A stretch of 64,000 bases of DNA from Haloterrigena sp. KLK7 (lineage in GTDB: Archaea; Halobacteriota; Halobacteria; Halobacteriales; Natrialbaceae): the NCBI RefSeq assembly GCF_037914945.1, contig NZ_CP149788.1:124001-188000 (forward strand), given 5' to 3'. The notes below the pieces were generated by a model. It worked only from the letters and a program-made list of their open reading frames with translations, did no database searches and was not told the DNA's origin. Every line of letters starts with the position of its first letter. Positions within the stretch are counted from its first letter, which is position 1. The translations under genes were made by a program, and so were the position numbers. Below, in pieces: positions 25,979 to 34,543 of this stretch.

Positions 25979-27067
25979 TCACGGTGAGTCGACCGGCGGC
26001 TCGTCCGCTATCTCGGGGCTGTTCCAGTACTCGTGGGTGTCGTCCGCCCGGAAGCACCGGGCGTAGTTCTCCTCGTCGCCGCCCGCGTGGATTCGCCCCG
26101 GATGCTGGCGTTTGCACACCTCGCGCGCGTTCGGACAGCGCGGGTGGAAGCTGCAGCCGGAGGGGAGGTTCGTCGGATCGGGAACGTCGATCTTCCGCAG
26201 GGGGAACTCCTCGTCGTCCTCGTCCTCGTAGAGGTTCGCCGTCGCCCACTGCAGCGCCTTCGTGTAGGGGTGTTGCGGGTTCTCGACGATTTCATCGACG
26301 GTACCGATCTCGACGATCTCGCCGAGGTACATCACGGCGATCCGGCCGCCGGACTTCTCGGCGATGTACCGCGCGTTCGAGAGGTCGTGCGAGATGAACA
26401 GGTACGAGGTCTGGAACAGGTCCTGGAGCTCGAGCATGAGATCCATCATCTCGACGCGCAGGGAGACGTCCAGCGCCGAGATGGCCTCGTCGGCCAGGAT
26501 CAGGTCGGGGTTCAACAACAGCGCGCGAACGAGGACCGCGCGCTGGGTCTCCCCGCCGCTCAGCTGGTGTGGGTACCGGTTCAGGTAATCGCTCGGCGGC
26601 GACATCCCGACGCGTTCGAACAGCGTGTGGATGCGCTCCTCTCGCTCCTCGCGGCCGAGGTCGGGATACCACTTCTTCAGCGGGAGCTGCAGCGAGGTGA
26701 GGATCCGCTGGTTCGGATTGAGCGCGCTCCCCGGATCCTGGTGAATGATCTGGAGCGAGTGGCGGATCTCGTCGAACGGGATCGACACGTCGCCGGAGCC
26801 GTTTCGCGCCTCCCAGATGTCCTGCCCGCGGTAGCTGACCGTGCCGCTGGTCGGCTTCTGGGCGCCGATCGCCGTCTTCCCGAGCGTCGATTTCCCGCAG
26901 CCGCTCTCGCCGATCAGCGTGAGCGTCTCCTGTTCGCCGAGCTCGAGGGAGACGTCGTTGACCGCGCGGACCGTCTCCGAGTCGCCGAAGAGATCGAGCA
27001 GTCCCCCGTCGTCGGTGAACTCGACGGAGACGCCGTCCATCGAGAGCATCGGCTCGGACGGCGCCAT
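25979..27067 (-). CDS. Opp/Dpp-type ABC transporter ATP-binding protein (OppF-like)
   Basis: This is the second ATPase of the transporter, with 362 residues. It has Walker A GESGCGKSTLGK (about residue 57), the signature QLSGGETQRAVLVRALLLN and Walker B LILADEA. The C-terminal oligopeptide-transporter extension has its CSFHPRCPNAREVCKRQHPG cysteine cluster, which often binds an Fe-S centre in this family. Its ATG overlaps the stop of the preceding ATPase gene by one base (TGATG). Together with the OppD-like protein it should drive import through the permeases at 28201-30208. Confidence 0.9.
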   Translation of the reverse strand: MAPSEPMLSMDGVSVEFTDDGGLLDLFGDSETVRAVNDVSLELGEQETLTLIGESGCGKSTLGKTAIGAQKPTSGTVSYRGQDIWEARNGSGDVSIPFDEIRHSLQIIHQDPGSALNPNQRILTSLQLPLKKWYPDLGREEREERIHTLFERVGMSPPSDYLNRYPHQLSGGETQRAVLVRALLLNPDLILADEAISALDVSLRVEMMDLMLELQDLFQTSYLFISHDLSNARYIAEKSGGRIAVMYLGEIVEIGTVDEIVENPQHPYTKALQWATANLYEDEDDEEFPLRKIDVPDPTNLPSGCSFHPRCPNAREVCKRQHPGRIHAGGDEENYARCFRADDTHEYWNSPEIADEPPVDSP

Positions 27068-28131
27068 CAGTTTTCACCTCCGTCGGTCGCGGCGCTTTGA
27101 CTGGTCGTCGGGGGAGTATCGGGCGCGGCGCTGATCGGCACCGCGTCATCGGCCTCGTCGTAGTAGAAGCACGCGGACTCGTGGGAGTCGCTCACTGTCA
27201 TCATCGGCGGGTCGTCGGATCGACACTGCTCGTCGGCCATCGGACACCGGGGGTGGTACGAACAGCCCGGAATGTGATCGACCGGATCCGGCTTGCTCCC
27301 CTCGATGATGTTCATCTCCTCGACCGGCACGTTCAGATCCGGCGTCGTGTCGAGGAGCGCGCGCGTGTAGGGGTGCGACGCGTTGTAAAGCAGATCGTCG
27401 GTCGTCCCGATCTCGACGATGTTGAACGCGTACATCACGGCGATGCGATCGGCGAGCTTGGTCAACAGCGGGAGGTCGTGCGTGATGAACACGAGCGTCA
27501 GATCGTACTCCTCCTGGAGCTCGCGCAGGAGCGTGACGATCGAACGCTGCATCAGCAGGTCCAACGCGGCCGTCGGCTCGTCGAGCACGAGGAGGTCCGG
27601 CTCGAGCACCAGAGAGAGCGCGATGAGCGCGCGCTGTTTCATCCCGCCCGAGAGCTCGTGCGCGTACGAGTCGAGGATCCGATCCGGATCGAGGTAGACG
27701 CTCTCGAGGAGTTCTCGCGCGCGATCCATCCCGGCGGGAATGTCGCGGTTGTGGTCCTGCAGGGTCTCCCTGAAGTGCGTTCGGATCTTCGTGACGGGGT
27801 TGAACGAGCTCATCGCCCCCTGGAACACCATGGCGACTTCCTCCCAGCGGAACCGATTCAGTTCGGATTCGGAGAGTTCCAGCACGGAGATCGGCTCGCC
27901 GTCTTCCGGGTAGTACGTGACATCGCCGGTCGAGACGCCGGGTTCGACGACGGCGTTGAGAAACGACGAGGCGAGCATGGACTTCCCGCTCCCGCTCTCG
28001 CCGATGATGCCGAGCGTCTCGTTGCGAGCGACGTCGATATCGGCGTCGCGGACGACGCGCGACTGCCCACGATTCATCTCGAACGTGACGTTGAGGTCGC
28101 GGACCTCCACGATCGTGTCTGAGTTACTCAT
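27067..28131 (-). CDS. Opp/Dpp-type ABC transporter ATP-binding protein (OppD-like)
   Basis: This is the first ATPase of the transporter, with 354 residues. Walker A is GESGSGKSMLASSF, the signature is ELSGGMKQRALIALSLVLE, and Walker B is LLVLDEPTAALD. The C-terminal domain contains CSYHPRCPMADEQC. It follows the OppC-like permease after 69 bases, in which an AT-rich stretch (near 28160-28190) might act as an internal promoter. Peptide-type transporters of archaea often carry oligosaccharides, and the surrounding genes suggest that here. Confidence 0.9.
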   Translation of the reverse strand: MSNSDTIVEVRDLNVTFEMNRGQSRVVRDADIDVARNETLGIIGESGSGKSMLASSFLNAVVEPGVSTGDVTYYPEDGEPISVLELSESELNRFRWEEVAMVFQGAMSSFNPVTKIRTHFRETLQDHNRDIPAGMDRARELLESVYLDPDRILDSYAHELSGGMKQRALIALSLVLEPDLLVLDEPTAALDLLMQRSIVTLLRELQEEYDLTLVFITHDLPLLTKLADRIAVMYAFNIVEIGTTDDLLYNASHPYTRALLDTTPDLNVPVEEMNIIEGSKPDPVDHIPGCSYHPRCPMADEQCRSDDPPMMTVSDSHESACFYYDEADDAVPISAAPDTPPTTSQSAATDGGEN

Positions 28132-28200
28132 GCGTTGTCTTGTCGGAGTGAATTGCGGACAGTAGTATAGTACTATCGTTATATCTATTCGTTGATCGTT

Positions 28201-29196
28201 TCATGTTTCGGGCCCTCCGTCGTCGTCGATCGTCGACGAGTGACGCGCCCTAAGCCGGACGTTGAACACGCTGTCCATCCCCTGGGAGAACAGCACGAGT
28301 CCGAACGACATCAGGAAGATCGTCAGTAACGGGAACGCGAGGAAGTGGTACATGTCCGGCTTACTCAGCGCGTTCCCCTCGTAGGCGATGTTCATCATGA
28401 CGCCCCAGTTGAGCGTCGTGAACGGGAGGATCCCGAGGAAGTACAGTCCGACGGACTCGAAGATGATGCGTCGGGACGCCAGCGCCGAGTTCACCGTGAT
28501 GTAGGGCATCAGCTGGGCGAGGACGTCCCGACGGAGGATCGTCCCCGTCGAGATGCCCATGATCTGCGACGCCTCCACGTACGACTCCTCCCGGATGCTG
28601 AGCACCTGTGAGCGCACGGTCCTCGCCAGCCCGGGCCAGTTGTCGAGCCCGAGCAAGACGCCGATGACGTACGGGTCTCCGGGCTGGAAGATGGCGATGA
28701 GGACGATGACCAGCGGGAGTCCGGGGATGGTGATAATGATGTCGGTGATCGACATCAGAATCGTGTCGATCTTCGACCCCCGGAGGAACCCCGAAAGGAT
28801 GCCGACCAGCGCCGCGAACCCGATGCTCACGACCGCCCCGGCGAACACCATTCGGAACATGTCCGGCGTCGCGTGGATGAGTTGTGCCCCGATCGGCTGC
28901 CCGAAGGTGTCCGTCCCGAGAATGTAGTTCGGGTTCTGGAACGGCGGTGCGAGAACGGGCGCGTCGCCGCTCGTCGGTCTGTCGACGAGCCAGACGCCGA
29001 CGGTCCCCATCAGGACGAACATCGTGATGATCGCCGTCCCGACGATGGCTCGCCAGTCGGTCATCGCCACCCGGGCGGGGGCGAGGACGTACAGGTCGAA
29101 CTGCCGCTTGAGCCGCTGCGATCGCGGCGTCGGCTCTCGGTCGATATCCGCGTCGAAGAGCGTCTCGAGTTCGTCGTCAGGTTGTTCGTTACTCAT
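28201..29196 (-). CDS. Opp/Dpp-type ABC transporter permease (OppC-like)
   Basis: This 331-residue membrane protein has the OppC plan: a polar N-terminus, a first hydrophobic segment (IVGTAIITMFVLMGTVGVWL), a large extracellular loop with YILGTDTFGQPIG, then the permease core. The core includes GLDNWPGLARTVRSQVLSIREESYVEA, the EAA-like loop that contacts the ATPases. Its start overlaps the end of the OppB-like gene by 8 bases. It pairs with that protein to form the channel. Confidence 0.9.
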   Translation of the reverse strand: MSNEQPDDELETLFDADIDREPTPRSQRLKRQFDLYVLAPARVAMTDWRAIVGTAIITMFVLMGTVGVWLVDRPTSGDAPVLAPPFQNPNYILGTDTFGQPIGAQLIHATPDMFRMVFAGAVVSIGFAALVGILSGFLRGSKIDTILMSITDIIITIPGLPLVIVLIAIFQPGDPYVIGVLLGLDNWPGLARTVRSQVLSIREESYVEASQIMGISTGTILRRDVLAQLMPYITVNSALASRRIIFESVGLYFLGILPFTTLNWGVMMNIAYEGNALSKPDMYHFLAFPLLTIFLMSFGLVLFSQGMDSVFNVRLRARHSSTIDDDGGPET

Positions 29197-30208
29197 TGTT
29201 ACCTCCAGATGAGATTCGGGGGTCGATGAAACCGTACGTCAGATCCGCGATCAGGATCGCGACGATCGTCACGAGCGTGAAGACGATGAGCGATCCCATG
29301 AGGACGGGGTAGTTGCGCACCTGGATGGCGTCGTACACCAGCAGTCCAACGCCCGGGTAGGAGAAGATCTCCTCGACGATGACGGAGCTGCTGAGCACGC
29401 CGGCGATACCGATCATGAACTGCGTGTACATCGGCAGGATGGCGTTCCGTCCCACGTACTGGGTCGCGATACGGGAGTTTCGCAGTCCGCGTAGCTCCGC
29501 GACGCGGAGGTAGTCCTCTCCGAGGACGCGGATGGAATTACCCCGCATCGTCAGCGCCGTGCCGAGTCCGAGAACGCTCATCGAAAGTATCGGGAGCGCG
29601 GCGTGGAGGGCGATGCTTTGCATGAACGCCAGATTGAATCCCTCTTCCACGCCGAGTCCGACCCGTCCGCCGGTCGGGAAGATCGTGTTCCGAATGCTGA
29701 AGAAGAAAATGAACAGGATCCCCGCAACGTAGTACGGCGTGGAGTTGAGCCCGATAACGACGACGGACGACACGGAGTCGAATCGGGACTTCTCCTTGAA
29801 CGCCATCACTGCGCCGAGCACGATGCTCACGGTGTAACCGATGACCATCGCGTAAACGCTGATGAGCATCGACCACGGGAGCCGCTCGGCGAGCAGCGAC
29901 GTCACGGAAGCGTCCTCGTAGAGCGACTCGCCGAGATCGAACTCGAGGAAGACGCTGCTCATGTACTGGACGTACTGGACGTAAATCGGCGCATCGCTCT
30001 CGAGATTCGTGTAGTTCTCGACCAACTGTTCGATCTGCGCCGGACTGATCGTGTTCGACGAGCCCATCTGCTGGCTGAGGATCTGGTTTCGAAGTGCCTG
30101 GGCGGGACCGCCCGGCATCAGTTGGTACAGAACGAACGTCAACGTTACTGTCGCAAAGAACGTCAGCACTGCCTGTCCAACGCGTTTTGCGAAATAGTTC
30201 CCTTGCAT
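29189..30208 (-). CDS. Opp/Dpp-type ABC transporter permease (OppB-like)
   Basis: This 339-residue membrane permease has an N-terminal hydrophobic segment (AVLTFFATVTLTFVLYQLMPGGPA), the DLGESLYED motif, and a C-terminal core with the EAA-type loop GEDYLRVAELRGLRNSRI. The end reads SYPGVGLLVYDAI, then FTLVTIVAILIADLTYGFIDPRI, typical of OppB/DppB. It is preceded by the two binding-protein genes and followed by the OppC-like permease with an 8-base overlap. Confidence 0.9.
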   Translation of the reverse strand: MQGNYFAKRVGQAVLTFFATVTLTFVLYQLMPGGPAQALRNQILSQQMGSSNTISPAQIEQLVENYTNLESDAPIYVQYVQYMSSVFLEFDLGESLYEDASVTSLLAERLPWSMLISVYAMVIGYTVSIVLGAVMAFKEKSRFDSVSSVVVIGLNSTPYYVAGILFIFFFSIRNTIFPTGGRVGLGVEEGFNLAFMQSIALHAALPILSMSVLGLGTALTMRGNSIRVLGEDYLRVAELRGLRNSRIATQYVGRNAILPMYTQFMIGIAGVLSSSVIVEEIFSYPGVGLLVYDAIQVRNYPVLMGSLIVFTLVTIVAILIADLTYGFIDPRISSGGNNE

Positions 30209-30250
30209 GGCCTATATCCTGTTGTGTGGAGTTTGGTGATCGAGAGGGTG

Positions 30251-32026
30251 CTAGTTCGTCGAGATACGTCCTCGTAGCAGCGCGAACGGACCTGGGTTCG
30301 GACGGTCCATCCGGAACTCGTCCTCGCTCGGGAAGTCGAAGTTCTCGGTGTCGCCGGCGAAGCCGCGGTTCTCCTGCAGGTGGATGATCGCTGGCAGGTC
30401 GAAGTTGACCCACTGAACCAGCGTTCGCGTGATCTCCATCGTCTCCTCTTCGGAGGACGCGGCCTCGAGGTCGACCATGAGCTGGGCCGGGTTGATCTCC
30501 TCGCCGCTGCCCTCGACCTCCATCGCGCCGACTTCCTCGGGAATCTCGAGCGAGAACGGCACGCCGGTCGGCCCCGTGTCACTGTCGCTGGTGACGTCGC
30601 CGGCCAGCAGGCCGTAGAAGTCGTTCGAGAAGTACGCCATGGGATGCCAGTACGGCAGCGCGACGTGCCACATCCAGGCGATATCGAACTCCCACTCCTG
30701 GACCCGCGAGTAGTAGTCCTGCCCAACGGCCTCCATCTCCGCGTTCAGCCCGAACGAGTTGAGGTGGTCGGTGAAGACTTTCGTCGGCTGGGACTGCGAA
30801 ACGGCGGACTGCGTGATGACGGTGAAGTCGGTCGCGTTACCGTCGGGACTGATCCATTCACCGTCCTCCCTCGAGTAACCGGCGTCTTCCATGAAGGCGA
30901 TCGCCGTTTCCTCGTCGGCCTCGACGGGATACTCGATGAGCTGGTCGACGAAGTCCTCGCCGAGGTACTGGTCTTCGATGGTCTCTCGGATCCCCGTCTG
31001 GACCTGCGTCGGACTCGCGAGCATCCCCGTCTGCGTCGCGGCGTCGATGATCGAGGGAATGTCGATCGCGGAGATGATCGCTCGGCGAACCGATCGGTTC
31101 GCGAGGTGCTCGTTGTTCCAGTTCAACATGTACTTCTGGCAGTTGTAGTGACTCAGTTCGTAGATGTTCTCGATGTTGTCGGGGTATTCCGAGCGCTGAC
31201 TCTCGGTGATGTACTGAGTCATGTCGAGCTTGTCGCTCTTCTCGAGTTGCTCGACCTGCGTCCCCGATTCGATGTTCGGGAGGACCCGAATCTGCTCGAG
31301 ATCCGTCTCGTCCGCCCACGGATGGTCCTCCCATTTGGTCGCCAGCGTCTCGGAGGAGTTGAAGTCCTCGATCTTGAACAGCGAGCTTCCGTATCCCTCG
31401 TCGACGAACTCCTGGGTGTCGATCGTCATCTGGAGGAGATCCTCGGTGACCGCCTGACGGCCGCTCTCTCCGCCCGCGTCCTCGTAGCGCTCGTAGTACT
31501 CGCGGAAGACCGATTTCGGGGCACCCGTCCCGAGGCCCGCGTTCGATTTCGCGATAACCGGCGAAACCTCGTCCTTGTAAATTCGCTTGACGGTGTAGTC
31601 GTCGACGAGTTCGTGGCCTTCGAACGGGGAGGCCTCCGGGTCCTGATAGCGCCAGAGCTCTGCCTCGATGAAGTAGTCTTCGGCTGTGATGTCGTTGCCG
31701 TTCCAGAAGCTCCACTGGTCCTTGAGCTCGATCGTGACCTCGCGGCCGTCGACGCTGATGTCCTCGAAGAAGTCCGTGGACACCGTCCCGTCGGAATGCG
31801 TCGCGAGCGTTTCCTGCGTCCAGTAGATACTGTACGTCTGTGCGTGGTCCGAGGCGTTCCACGGATTGAAGTGGACCTCCGTCGGCGGGCGACCGCCTTC
31901 GAACGCCGTGACGAACTCTGCCGCGTTATCCCCACCGCCGACACAGCCTGCGAGCGTAGCGGCGAGCGTGCCGGCGCTCGCGCCGATAAACTGCCGTCTA
32001 TTCACCCGAGTGTGATTGTGTCTCAT
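30251..32026 (-). CDS. Solute-binding protein family 5, Tat lipoprotein (copy 2)
   Basis: This extracellular binding protein of the Opp/Dpp-type transporter has 591 residues. The N-terminus carries RRQFIGASAG and a lipobox LAGC, so it is exported by Tat and anchored by a lipid. The start at ATG 32026 (MRHNHTRVNRRQF) is supported by the identical start in the neighbouring copy; the open frame up to 32314 is a shadow. Family 5 features include FNPWNASD, the ligand-domain WSFWNGNDITAEDY, and the C-terminal SBP fold. It is a near-copy of the protein at 32152-33921. Likely ligands are rhamnogalacturonan oligosaccharides, inferred from the neighbouring lyases. Confidence 0.9.
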   Translation of the reverse strand: MRHNHTRVNRRQFIGASAGTLAATLAGCVGGGDNAAEFVTAFEGGRPPTEVHFNPWNASDHAQTYSIYWTQETLATHSDGTVSTDFFEDISVDGREVTIELKDQWSFWNGNDITAEDYFIEAELWRYQDPEASPFEGHELVDDYTVKRIYKDEVSPVIAKSNAGLGTGAPKSVFREYYERYEDAGGESGRQAVTEDLLQMTIDTQEFVDEGYGSSLFKIEDFNSSETLATKWEDHPWADETDLEQIRVLPNIESGTQVEQLEKSDKLDMTQYITESQRSEYPDNIENIYELSHYNCQKYMLNWNNEHLANRSVRRAIISAIDIPSIIDAATQTGMLASPTQVQTGIRETIEDQYLGEDFVDQLIEYPVEADEETAIAFMEDAGYSREDGEWISPDGNATDFTVITQSAVSQSQPTKVFTDHLNSFGLNAEMEAVGQDYYSRVQEWEFDIAWMWHVALPYWHPMAYFSNDFYGLLAGDVTSDSDTGPTGVPFSLEIPEEVGAMEVEGSGEEINPAQLMVDLEAASSEEETMEITRTLVQWVNFDLPAIIHLQENRGFAGDTENFDFPSEDEFRMDRPNPGPFALLRGRISTN

Positions 32027-32151
32027 ATGACTACAGTACCTCCATAACCATCTATCCTTATGTATGTTTGGACTAGTCCGCCTGCTGTTGCGCTCGGACG
32101 AGTTCCGAGCGACGTCTGCCCTCGTTCGAGTTCCATCGAGTTCAGACGGAC

Positions 32152-33921
32152 TCAGTTGACCGAAATATGGCCGTTCAGCAGCGCGTTCGGCCCCGGATTG
32201 GAACGATCCATCCGGAACTCGTCCTCGCTCGGGAAGTCGAAGTTCTCGGTGTCGCCAGCGAACCCGCGTTTCTCCTGTAGGTGGACGATCACGGGCAGAT
32301 CGAAGTTGACCCACTGGGCGAGGGTTCGCGTGATCTCGATCGTTTCCTCCTCGGAGGACGCTCCCTCGAGGTCGACCATGAGCTGGGCCGGGTTGATCTC
32401 CTCGCCGTTGCTCCCGACCTCCGTCGCGCCGACTTCCCCGGGAATCTCAAGCGAGAACGGCACGCCGGTCGGACCGGTGTCGCTGTCGCTGTTGACGTCG
32501 CCGGCCAGCAGGCCGTAGAAGTCGTTCGAGAAGTACGCCACGGGATGCCAGTACGGCAGCGCGACGTGCCACATCCAGGCGATGTCGAACTCCCACTCCT
32601 GAACCCGGGAGTAGTAGTCTTGCCCGACGGCCTCCATCTCTACGTTGAAGCCGAACTCGCTGAGGTGGTCGGTGAGGACCTTCATCGGCTGGGACTTCCT
32701 GACGCCCGCCTGCGTGATGGCGGTGAAGTCGGTCGCGTCGCCGTCGGGACCGATCCACTCGCCGCCCTCCCTGGAGTAGCCGGCCTCCTGCATGTACTCG
32801 ACGGCCGTCTCCTCGTCAGCCTCGACGGGGTAGTCGATGAGGTTATCGACGAAGTCCTCGCCGAGGTACTTCTCCTCGATGGACGCTCGGATCCCCGTCT
32901 GGACCTGCGTCGGACTCGCCATCAACCCGGTCTGGTTCGCGGCGTCGACGATCGAGGGGATGTCGATCGCGGAGATGATCGCCCGCCGGACCGGCCGCCG
33001 CGCGAGGTGCTTGTTGTTCCAGTTCAGGATGTACTTCCGGCAGCTGTAGTGGTCTAGCTCGTAAATGTTCTCGATGTTGTCGGGGTAGTCCGAGCGCTGA
33101 TTCTCGGTGATGTACTGGGTCATGTCGAGCTCGTCGCTCTTCTCGAGTTGCTCGACTTGGGTCCCCTCAGTGGGCTTTACGCGGATCTGCTCGATGTCCG
33201 TCCGGTCCGACCACGGGTGATCCTCCCATTTGGTCGCCAGCGTCTCGGAGGAATTGAAGTCCTCGATCTTGAACAGCGAGCTTCCGTACCCCTCGTCGAC
33301 GAACTCCTGGGTGTCGATCGTCATCTGGAGGAGGTCATCGGTCACGGCCTCCCGCTCGCTCGCCGTGGTGGCGTCCTCGTAGCGCTCGTAGTACTCGCGG
33401 AAGACCGACTTGGGTGCAGATGTCCCGGCGCCCGCGTTCGATTTCGCGATCGTCGGCGAGATATCGTCCTTGTAGATCCGCTTGACGGTGTAATCGTCGA
33501 CCAGTTCGTGGCCTTCGATCGGCGAGGCCTCCGGATCTTGGTAGCGCCAGATCTCCTGTTCGATGAGATAGTCCTCGGCAGTGATGTCGTTGCCGTTCCA
33601 GAAGCTCCACTCGTCCGAGAACTCGAGCGTGACCTCCCGACCGTCGACGCTGAGATCCTCGAAGAACTCGGTCGACACGGTCCCGTCGGCGTGTGTCACG
33701 ACCGTCCCCTGGAGCCAGTAGATGCTGTAGGTCTGTGCGTAGTCCGACGCGTTCCACGGATTGAAGTGGACCTGCGTCGGCTGGCGGCCGCCTGCAAACG
33801 CCGTAACGAACTCCGTCGAGTTGCTGCTGCCCCCGAGACAGCCCGCGAGCGTGGCGGCGACCGTGCCAGCGCTCGCGCCGATAAACTGCCGTCTATTCAC
33901 CCGAGTGTGATTGTGTCTCAT
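32152..33921 (-). CDS. Solute-binding protein family 5, Tat lipoprotein (copy 1)
   Basis: This is the first binding protein of the transporter operon, with 589 residues. It aligns with the 30251-32026 protein over its whole length, including identical signal regions and long identical blocks. Differences cluster in loops, for example around residues 190 and 235. Promoter DNA is also shared: both genes have a catacat/atacata-type AT element and a conserved stretch ending gtagtcat before the ATG. The tandem pair therefore arose by duplicating gene plus promoter. Two binding proteins on one channel would broaden or raise ligand capture. Confidence 0.9.
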   Translation of the reverse strand: MRHNHTRVNRRQFIGASAGTVAATLAGCLGGSSNSTEFVTAFAGGRQPTQVHFNPWNASDYAQTYSIYWLQGTVVTHADGTVSTEFFEDLSVDGREVTLEFSDEWSFWNGNDITAEDYLIEQEIWRYQDPEASPIEGHELVDDYTVKRIYKDDISPTIAKSNAGAGTSAPKSVFREYYERYEDATTASEREAVTDDLLQMTIDTQEFVDEGYGSSLFKIEDFNSSETLATKWEDHPWSDRTDIEQIRVKPTEGTQVEQLEKSDELDMTQYITENQRSDYPDNIENIYELDHYSCRKYILNWNNKHLARRPVRRAIISAIDIPSIVDAANQTGLMASPTQVQTGIRASIEEKYLGEDFVDNLIDYPVEADEETAVEYMQEAGYSREGGEWIGPDGDATDFTAITQAGVRKSQPMKVLTDHLSEFGFNVEMEAVGQDYYSRVQEWEFDIAWMWHVALPYWHPVAYFSNDFYGLLAGDVNSDSDTGPTGVPFSLEIPGEVGATEVGSNGEEINPAQLMVDLEGASSEEETIEITRTLAQWVNFDLPVIVHLQEKRGFAGDTENFDFPSEDEFRMDRSNPGPNALLNGHISVN

Positions 33922-34052
33922 ATGACTACGATTCCACCATTGCTATCTATCTATATGTATTTTTTGACTAGTACCAGGTGACGGCGCGCTCGGAGCCCGT
34001 TCGATCGAAGCGGACTGCGAGAACGCGGCTCCGATCGCCCGAGCGGTCGCCG

Positions 34053-34277
34053 TCAATCGGCGCGTCGCGCACAGACGACCATCATTCCGAACGAGAAGGC
34101 GCCGATCACGGCGAACGTCACGAGCTGGACGATCGTAATGACGTACGTTCCGGTCCCCCGCTCGATGACCCCCAAGGCGGCGCCGAGGACGATCAGCGAT
34201 AGCAGCGAGACCATAAACAGCAACCGGTAGTGATGACGGAACCGACAGAACGCGTCGACGAGGGTTTCCTCTGCCAT
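34053..34277 (-). CDS. Small two-segment membrane protein
   Basis: This hypothetical protein has 74 residues. A short polar start (MAEETLVDAFCRFRHHYR) precedes two hydrophobic segments (about 19-37 and 44-66) and a tail CARRAD. It lies upstream of the binding-protein genes on the same strand, 131 bases away. No family or function is recognised. The hydrophobic pattern and an ordinary start make it a probable real gene. Confidence 0.55.
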   Translation of the reverse strand: MAEETLVDAFCRFRHHYRLLFMVSLLSLIVLGAALGVIERGTGTYVITIVQLVTFAVIGAFSFGMMVVCARRAD

Positions 34278-34543
34278 ATCAGGCCCTGTTTTCGCTCGTC
34301 CGATACAAGTGTTACTGTGTGGTACAGTAGCACGGGACTCACGCTCGACCGAGAGACGAGTCCGTCGAATGGCGCTCTGAGACGGTTCAGTTCCGGGGAC
34401 GTGTATGACCGGACGGCGACGCTACGGTCAGTCACACTCGAGATTTGGAGACGCCTCGAACACGAGAGGAATTGCAGAATGCGCTTCTCGGCATAAACTT
34501 CTAATAACAGATGATAAATTGAGGAACTGTAGTGTGATCGATA

